From contig NZ_CP036291.1 in NCBI RefSeq assembly GCF_007750855.1, positions 6,422,905 through 6,486,904 on the forward strand: 64,000 nucleotides of DNA, in the 5' to 3' direction. The notes beneath the pieces are model-generated. The model did not search any database, was not told the origin of the DNA, and was given only the letters and a program-made list of their open reading frames with translations. This document shows positions 60,101 through 64,000 of the stretch, piece by piece. Made by a program: the position numbers and the translations under genes. The stretch's first letter is position 1; each line of letters opens with the position of its first letter. The DNA is from Pirellulimonas nuda. Lineage in GTDB: Bacteria > Planctomycetota > Planctomycetia > Pirellulales > Lacipirellulaceae.

Positions 60101-61356
60101 TGGCAGTTTAGCGCGCGGGCGAAGAAGTCGTCCTGGCCGAAGTTGCCGCTCTTGAGCGCGAGGTCGAGCTTGGGCTGGCTGGTCGACTGGGTCCAGGGAA
60201 CGCCCGGGGCGATCGACGGCCCGATCCGCAGCGAGGCGACCCCGAGGGCCTGCAGCACGGCGCCCGAGGTCTCCCCCCCGGCCACCACCAGCCGCCGCAC
60301 GCCCAGGTCGACCAGTCCGCGGGCGAGCCGGCCCATCGCTTCTTCAACCAACGACGAGGCCTGCTCACCCAGCGACGAACGGGTCTGCTCGATCTCGTGG
60401 GGCGTGGCGGTCGACGAGATTAGCAGCGGGCCGTCGTCGAGCCGAGACTCGGCCCAGGCGAGCGCCTCGTCGACCACGCCCTGCCCCAGGGCGAGCCGAC
60501 GTGGATCGATCCGCAGCGCCTGGCGGCCCGCGCTCCACGCGGCGACCTGCCGCTGCGTGGCCATCGAGCAGCTTCCGGCCAGCACCGCGGCATGGCCGTC
60601 GGTGGGCGTGAACGACGCGTCGTCCGGGTGGCCCGCCAGCAGCCCGCGGCGGCGGTAGGCCTGCCCCAACGCAGCGGCGAGCGCCGACGCGGCGGTGATC
60701 AGCGGCGCCTGGACCAACGCGTCCGCCCAGGCGTCCAGGTCGTCGTCGCTGGTCGCGTCTGCGATCACTAGCCGGACCCCCAGGCTGCGCAGCTCGGCAA
60801 GCCGCGCCTCGATGGCCGCGCTCCCGGCCCGCACGACGTCCAGCGGCACCAGGCCCACCTCGCCGTGCGATTGCAGGCAGAGCCAGCGGACCAGGTTGGG
60901 GTCGGTCATCGGGTTGAGGGGGTGGTTCTGCATGCCCGACTCGCTCAGCAACGCGTCGCCCACGAACAAGTGCCCGCGGTAGACGGTGCGTCCGTTCTCG
61001 GGGAACGCGGGGCAGAAGACGGTCTGCTCGGCGCCGGTCGCTTCGAGCAGCGCCTCGGCCACGGGACCGATGTTGCCCCGAGGGGTCGAGTCGAAGGTCG
61101 AGCCGTACTTGAACAGCAGCCGCTGGGCCCCCGCGGCCCGCAGCGCCCGGAGCGCGTCGAGCGAGTCCCGCACCGCGGCTTCGGGCTCGATGGAGCGCGA
61201 CTTGAGCGACACCACCACCGCGTCGACATCGTTACAGTCGGGCAGCGGCTTGGGAACGCCAACCCACTGCACGGTGCGCATCCCGCCACGCACCAACATC
61301 GAACCCAGGTCGGTGGCGCCGGTGAAGTCGTCTGCGATACATCCAAGCAGTGGCAT
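60097..61356 (-). CDS. otnK: 3-oxo-tetronate kinase (four-carbon acid sugar kinase, OtnK-like)
   Basis: 419 residues, typical for the family (formerly DUF1537). The start LLGCIADDFTGATDLGSMLV carries the conserved Asp-Asp-Phe-Thr-Gly-Ala. Next FKYGSTFDSTPRGNIGPVAE and VYRGHLFVGDALLSESGMQN are family blocks for substrate binding, and GGETSGAVLQALGV near residue 370 is the ATP-binding glycine region. It phosphorylates 3-oxo-tetronate before OtnC decarboxylates it. The TAA stop is part of a repeat arm. Confidence 0.93.
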   Translation of the reverse strand: MPLLGCIADDFTGATDLGSMLVRGGMRTVQWVGVPKPLPDCNDVDAVVVSLKSRSIEPEAAVRDSLDALRALRAAGAQRLLFKYGSTFDSTPRGNIGPVAEALLEATGAEQTVFCPAFPENGRTVYRGHLFVGDALLSESGMQNHPLNPMTDPNLVRWLCLQSHGEVGLVPLDVVRAGSAAIEARLAELRSLGVRLVIADATSDDDLDAWADALVQAPLITAASALAAALGQAYRRRGLLAGHPDDASFTPTDGHAAVLAGSCSMATQRQVAAWSAGRQALRIDPRRLALGQGVVDEALAWAESRLDDGPLLISSTATPHEIEQTRSSLGEQASSLVEEAMGRLARGLVDLGVRRLVVAGGETSGAVLQALGVASLRIGPSIAPGVPWTQSTSQPKLDLALKSGNFGQDDFFARALNCH

Positions 61357-61384
61357 TTTTCTGGTCGCCAGAGAGCTACGAAAC

Positions 61385-61640
61385 GGTTAACGACAACGAA
61401 CACGAAGGAGCACGAAGTTAATACCAAAGCCGCGGCGGGGACGAAGCAAGAGATCGGCGGACAGGTCGGAGCAATGCATGAGGGGGCGCGTCGTTGAGCG
61501 TTCCTCGGGTGTGTGACAACTGGTTCGCAACGTTCACTACGTCGCCGGCCGATTCCCAGACGGGTCGCCCCGCCGAAACGCCATCCCTGCTTCTCCCTTC
61601 CGCTTTTTCTTCGTGTTCCTTCGTGACCTTCGTGGTTAAA
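61385..61640. repeat. Family A-like inverted-arm repeat
   Basis: ACGAACACGAAGGAGCACGA at about 61394 and its inverted copy TTCGTGTTCCTTCGTGACCT at 61610-61629, with GGTTAA at both outer ends. The right arm contains the TAA stop (61636-61638) of the oxidoreductase-cyclase gene. Confidence 0.85.
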
Positions 61641-63324
61641 CGTCCGACGATGACCGCAGCACGGCGACCGCGCGGATGGGGGAGCCGTCGCCCCCGGCTA
61701 TCTTAAGCGGCAGGGCGATGAGCTCAAACTCGTGGCCCACGAGCCGATCGAGGCCCACCAGCCCCTCGACGATCGTCACGCCGCCGCGGAACAGGGCTTG
61801 GTGCACGTCGGTCAGCTCCCGCATGTTGTTGACGTCCGCGACCGACGGGGGCTCCACCCCGACCAGCGCCACCCGCTTGGCCACGAGCCACTCGGCCAGC
61901 TCCAGCGAGATCCGCGGCAGGGCGTCGCGGTACTCGGGCGCCGGGTAGCGCAGGCTCCAGTCGGTGCGTAGCAGCAGCCGGTCGCCCGCCTCGATGCGGT
62001 CGGCCCAGTCGCTCAGCCGGGCGACGGTGATCAGCTCCGCCGGTTCAACCGGCGTGAGGTCGATCAGCTTGGCGGGGCCGACGCACACGGCCAGGTCCTG
62101 GGCGTCCAGCGGCGCGGCGCCGTCGATGAAGTGCCGCGGCGCGTCGATGTGCGTCCCCGCGTGCGAGTACAGCGACAGCGTCGTGGCGTTCCAACCTTCT
62201 TTGGCGATCGTCTTGGCGGGGCTGATCGCGACGCCCGGCATCTGGTTGTCGATCGGGCGGGAGAGGTCGATCACGCGCGTCGTGGGCAGGCCCTCCGGGC
62301 GGACCGGCCGATCCACCAGAGACGACTGGTAGGCGGCCTCCACCACGCGGAGCGACTTGAGGTACTGGGCGCCCGCGGTCTCAAACGGCGCCCCCGAACG
62401 CAGGCAATCGATGAAGTGCTGCTGTGTCGCGCGGACGCAGTCGCCGGCGAAGCCCTCGGTGCTAAACGTGTAGTCGTGCGGCCGCTCTGCTTCGCCCAGA
62501 GGCTGCAGCGTGATCGCGCCGTCTCCCCACAATCGCAGGCTGCCGGAGTCTCCCTCTACCAGCATCTGTCCGAAGGTGAGACGCGGGTTGGCGTCGGTCG
62601 ATTCGTTGAAGCGGTTGGCGTCCCACGTGCAGACGGCGCCGCTGGCCATCCGCAGCGTGAGCGTGCCGGCGTCCTCGCCGGCGATCACCGGGTTGAGCCG
62701 GCGCAGCAGGGCGTAGATCGAATCGACCTCGCCCGCCAAGTAGCGGAAGGTGTCGATGAAGTGGACCCCCGTCTCGAACACCAGCAGCCGGGGCATGGTG
62801 CGGAAGTAGGGCTGCCGGCCCAGGTAGGCGTCTTCGCCCCAGCCGTCTCCCATGCGGGTGCGGAACGAGATGGAGTGCACCCGGCCCACCGCGCCGCCAT
62901 CCATCAGTCGCTTGATCTCGCGGTGCCACGGCTGGAAGCGGAAGTTCTCGTGCACCATCAGCGGCACGCCGGCGTCGGCCGCCGCGGCCACCACCTGCTC
63001 GGCGGTCCGCAGGTCGGGGGCGAGGGCCTTCTGGCAGATGATCGGCAGGCCCCGCTGGGCCGCGCGCCGCACGAGGTCGAGGTGCGAATCGGGGGGCGTG
63101 ATGATGTCTACGAAGTCGGGCTTTAGCGCGTCGATCGCCTGGTCGAAGTCGGAGAACGAGCCCGCCACGCCGTGCTGCTGCGCGGCCGCGGCCGCCTTGC
63201 CGGCGTCGCTGTCACAAATGCCGACCAACTCTGCCCCGTCGACACGCCGCCACGCGTCGAAGTGGAACTGCGCGAAGTAACCGGCGCCGATGGAAAGACC
63301 GCGGAGCGTGGGAGGGTTTGCCAT
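61636..63324 (-). CDS. Fusion of Gfo/Idh/MocA oxidoreductase and cyclase-family hydrolase
   Basis: 562 residues from the ATG at 63324. Residues 1-340 are a Gfo/Idh/MocA dehydrogenase: GLSIGAGYFAQFHFDAWRRV (Rossmann), ITPPDSHLDLVRRAAQRGLP, CQKALAPDLRTAEQVVAA (Lys of the QKA block) and FETGVHFIDTFRYLAGEVDS with the catalytic-site His. Residues about 355-560 are a cyclase-family (kynurenine formamidase-like) metal hydrolase: VIDLSRPIDNQMPG, then TLSLYSHAGTHIDAPRHFID with the metal motif HxGTHxDxPxH, and LVGVEPPSVAD near the end. A two-step activity, oxidation of a sugar followed by opening of the lactone, is plausible, and the gene is next to otnK and otnC. That is inference. Confidence 0.92.
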   Translation of the reverse strand: MANPPTLRGLSIGAGYFAQFHFDAWRRVDGAELVGICDSDAGKAAAAAQQHGVAGSFSDFDQAIDALKPDFVDIITPPDSHLDLVRRAAQRGLPIICQKALAPDLRTAEQVVAAAADAGVPLMVHENFRFQPWHREIKRLMDGGAVGRVHSISFRTRMGDGWGEDAYLGRQPYFRTMPRLLVFETGVHFIDTFRYLAGEVDSIYALLRRLNPVIAGEDAGTLTLRMASGAVCTWDANRFNESTDANPRLTFGQMLVEGDSGSLRLWGDGAITLQPLGEAERPHDYTFSTEGFAGDCVRATQQHFIDCLRSGAPFETAGAQYLKSLRVVEAAYQSSLVDRPVRPEGLPTTRVIDLSRPIDNQMPGVAISPAKTIAKEGWNATTLSLYSHAGTHIDAPRHFIDGAAPLDAQDLAVCVGPAKLIDLTPVEPAELITVARLSDWADRIEAGDRLLLRTDWSLRYPAPEYRDALPRISLELAEWLVAKRVALVGVEPPSVADVNNMRELTDVHQALFRGGVTIVEGLVGLDRLVGHEFELIALPLKIAGGDGSPIRAVAVLRSSSDV

Positions 63325-63559
63325 GGGGCCGCCAAGTGCGATCAGATCGCGATAGAAGAGAGAACACGGTTCAGTCGAGTCTGTAGCATAACCAGAGCGG
63401 GTCGGCCCAGAGACGGCCAATCGCTTAGGATGGCTCCAGCGAACCGGCTCGACAATACCTTCACCGACTCAAGCAACGCAAGTTCCGCGACCGCGCTGCG
63501 CTGCGCGGCTGGCGGGCTTGGCGGGTTGCCTCATTGCGACTTCCCAGGGGCGGCGTCCG

Positions 63560-63877
63560 ATGAACGACTACTGGCTGATCACCACCACCACGGGCGACCA
63601 CGCCGTCGCCGAGCGCATCGCTGTGCAATTGGTCGAGCAGCGGCTGGCGGCCTGCGTGCAGGTCAGCGGTCCGATCCGCAGCACCTACCACTGGCAGGGC
63701 GCCATCGAGACGGGCGAAGAATGGCTGGTCACGGCCAAGAGCCGGTCCGACCTGTTCAGTCGGGTCGAGCAAACGATCGTCGGGCTTCACCCGTACGACG
63801 TGCCAGAAGTTGTGGCGACGCCGCTGACCGCGGTGGGCGCCGCCTACGGCGCGTGGCTGGCCGCGTCGCTGAAGTAG
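63560..63877 (+). CDS. cutA: CutA1 divalent-ion tolerance protein
   Basis: 105 residues from the ATG at 63560. The family core is LITTTTGDHAVAERIAVQLV, then EQRLAACVQVSGPIRSTYHW with the conserved Cys, and WLVTAKSRSDLFSRVEQTIV with HPYDVPEVVATPL near the end. CutA1 forms a very stable trimer related to PII proteins; a role in copper tolerance is reported, but the molecular function is unclear. It is divergent from the fusion gene at 61636-63324. Confidence 0.96.
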   Translation: MNDYWLITTTTGDHAVAERIAVQLVEQRLAACVQVSGPIRSTYHWQGAIETGEEWLVTAKSRSDLFSRVEQTIVGLHPYDVPEVVATPLTAVGAAYGAWLAASLK

Positions 63878-64000
63878 CGGCCGCGCCCGCCGGCGCGCAG
63901 GCCAGCAGCGCCAGGGTCGACCCCATCAGTTGCAGCGCCGCCACCAGCGACGGGTGGGGCAGCGGCGGGGGGGGCGTCGCGGCGCGGAACCAGGCGGGAC
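63878..64000. other. Right edge of the window
   Basis: 123 bases after cutA. On the minus strand a frame reads a hydrophobic segment (LVAALQLMGSTLALLACAP) that would be the end of a gene lying to the right, but it runs on into cutA on the other strand, so it is not accepted as a gene. Confidence 0.3.

Noticed and set aside
63756-63944. Small minus-strand frame with a hydrophobic stretch overlapping cutA
   Set aside because: Overlap of about 120 bases with a solid convergent gene, and a run of Arg/Pro/Thr after the hydrophobic part, suggest a shadow.

Overview
The window looks like a chromosomal segment of a planctomycete, most likely order Pirellulales (a Lacipirellula-like lineage is my guess). 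The signs are high GC with many GTG and TTG starts, a prepilin-type DUF1559 protein, tetrahydromethanopterin-linked C1 genes (fae, mtdB), an exosortase plus Wza/Wzz-type exopolysaccharide locus, a Tat-exported Gfo/Idh/MocA oxidoreductase, and a long sigma factor with helix-turn-helix segments in front of the core. I found no rRNA, tRNA, CRISPR array, prophage or transposase. The content is mostly core and lineage-specific genes, 53 coding regions in all.

Layout. 1-1460: end of an ABC exporter. 1503-5206: secreted unknown protein, sigma factor, strong terminator. 5328-10726: cation/proton antiporter, S9 peptidase, carA. 11293-14457: a YtrA-like regulator, ABC ATPase and permease operon. 14711-20296: MMPL/RND exporter, hicBA, sugar-binding-like protein, DUF3754 protein, crcB. 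20463-24812: 924-residue anchored unknown, a PIN toxin with a short partner, VOC and GNAT proteins. 25287-33884: recQ, zinc-ribbon protein, Tat oxidoreductase, feoAB with a Fur-like site, thioesterase, HAD-IIA phosphatase. 34528-42268: DUF255 thioredoxin-like protein, several unknowns, larC, DUF4105 lipoprotein, mtdB and fae. 42654-50862: DUF1559 pseudopilin, then the exosortase/exopolysaccharide locus. 51024-56000: PI-PLC-like protein, DUF2237 protein, two Uma2 nucleases, metG. 56416-59155: a thioredoxin/serine-protease fusion and a degenerate GGDEF-like protein. 59166-63324: an acid-sugar cluster (otnC, otnK, and an oxidoreductase-cyclase fusion). 63560-63877: cutA.

The most striking feature is not a gene. 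At least ten families of short dispersed repeats, mostly arranged as two inverted arms, sit within about 0-40 bases of stop codons. Several supply the stop codon itself or a short C-terminal tail (GntR regulator, DUF3754 protein, crcB, otnK, the oxidoreductase-cyclase fusion). One family (D) also lies in frame inside recQ as a complete palindrome and inside the DUF255 gene as a single arm. No mobilising enzyme for these repeats is visible in the window.

All functional calls come from reading motifs by eye; no database search was run. Long antisense open frames are common because of the GC-rich third positions and were left out.
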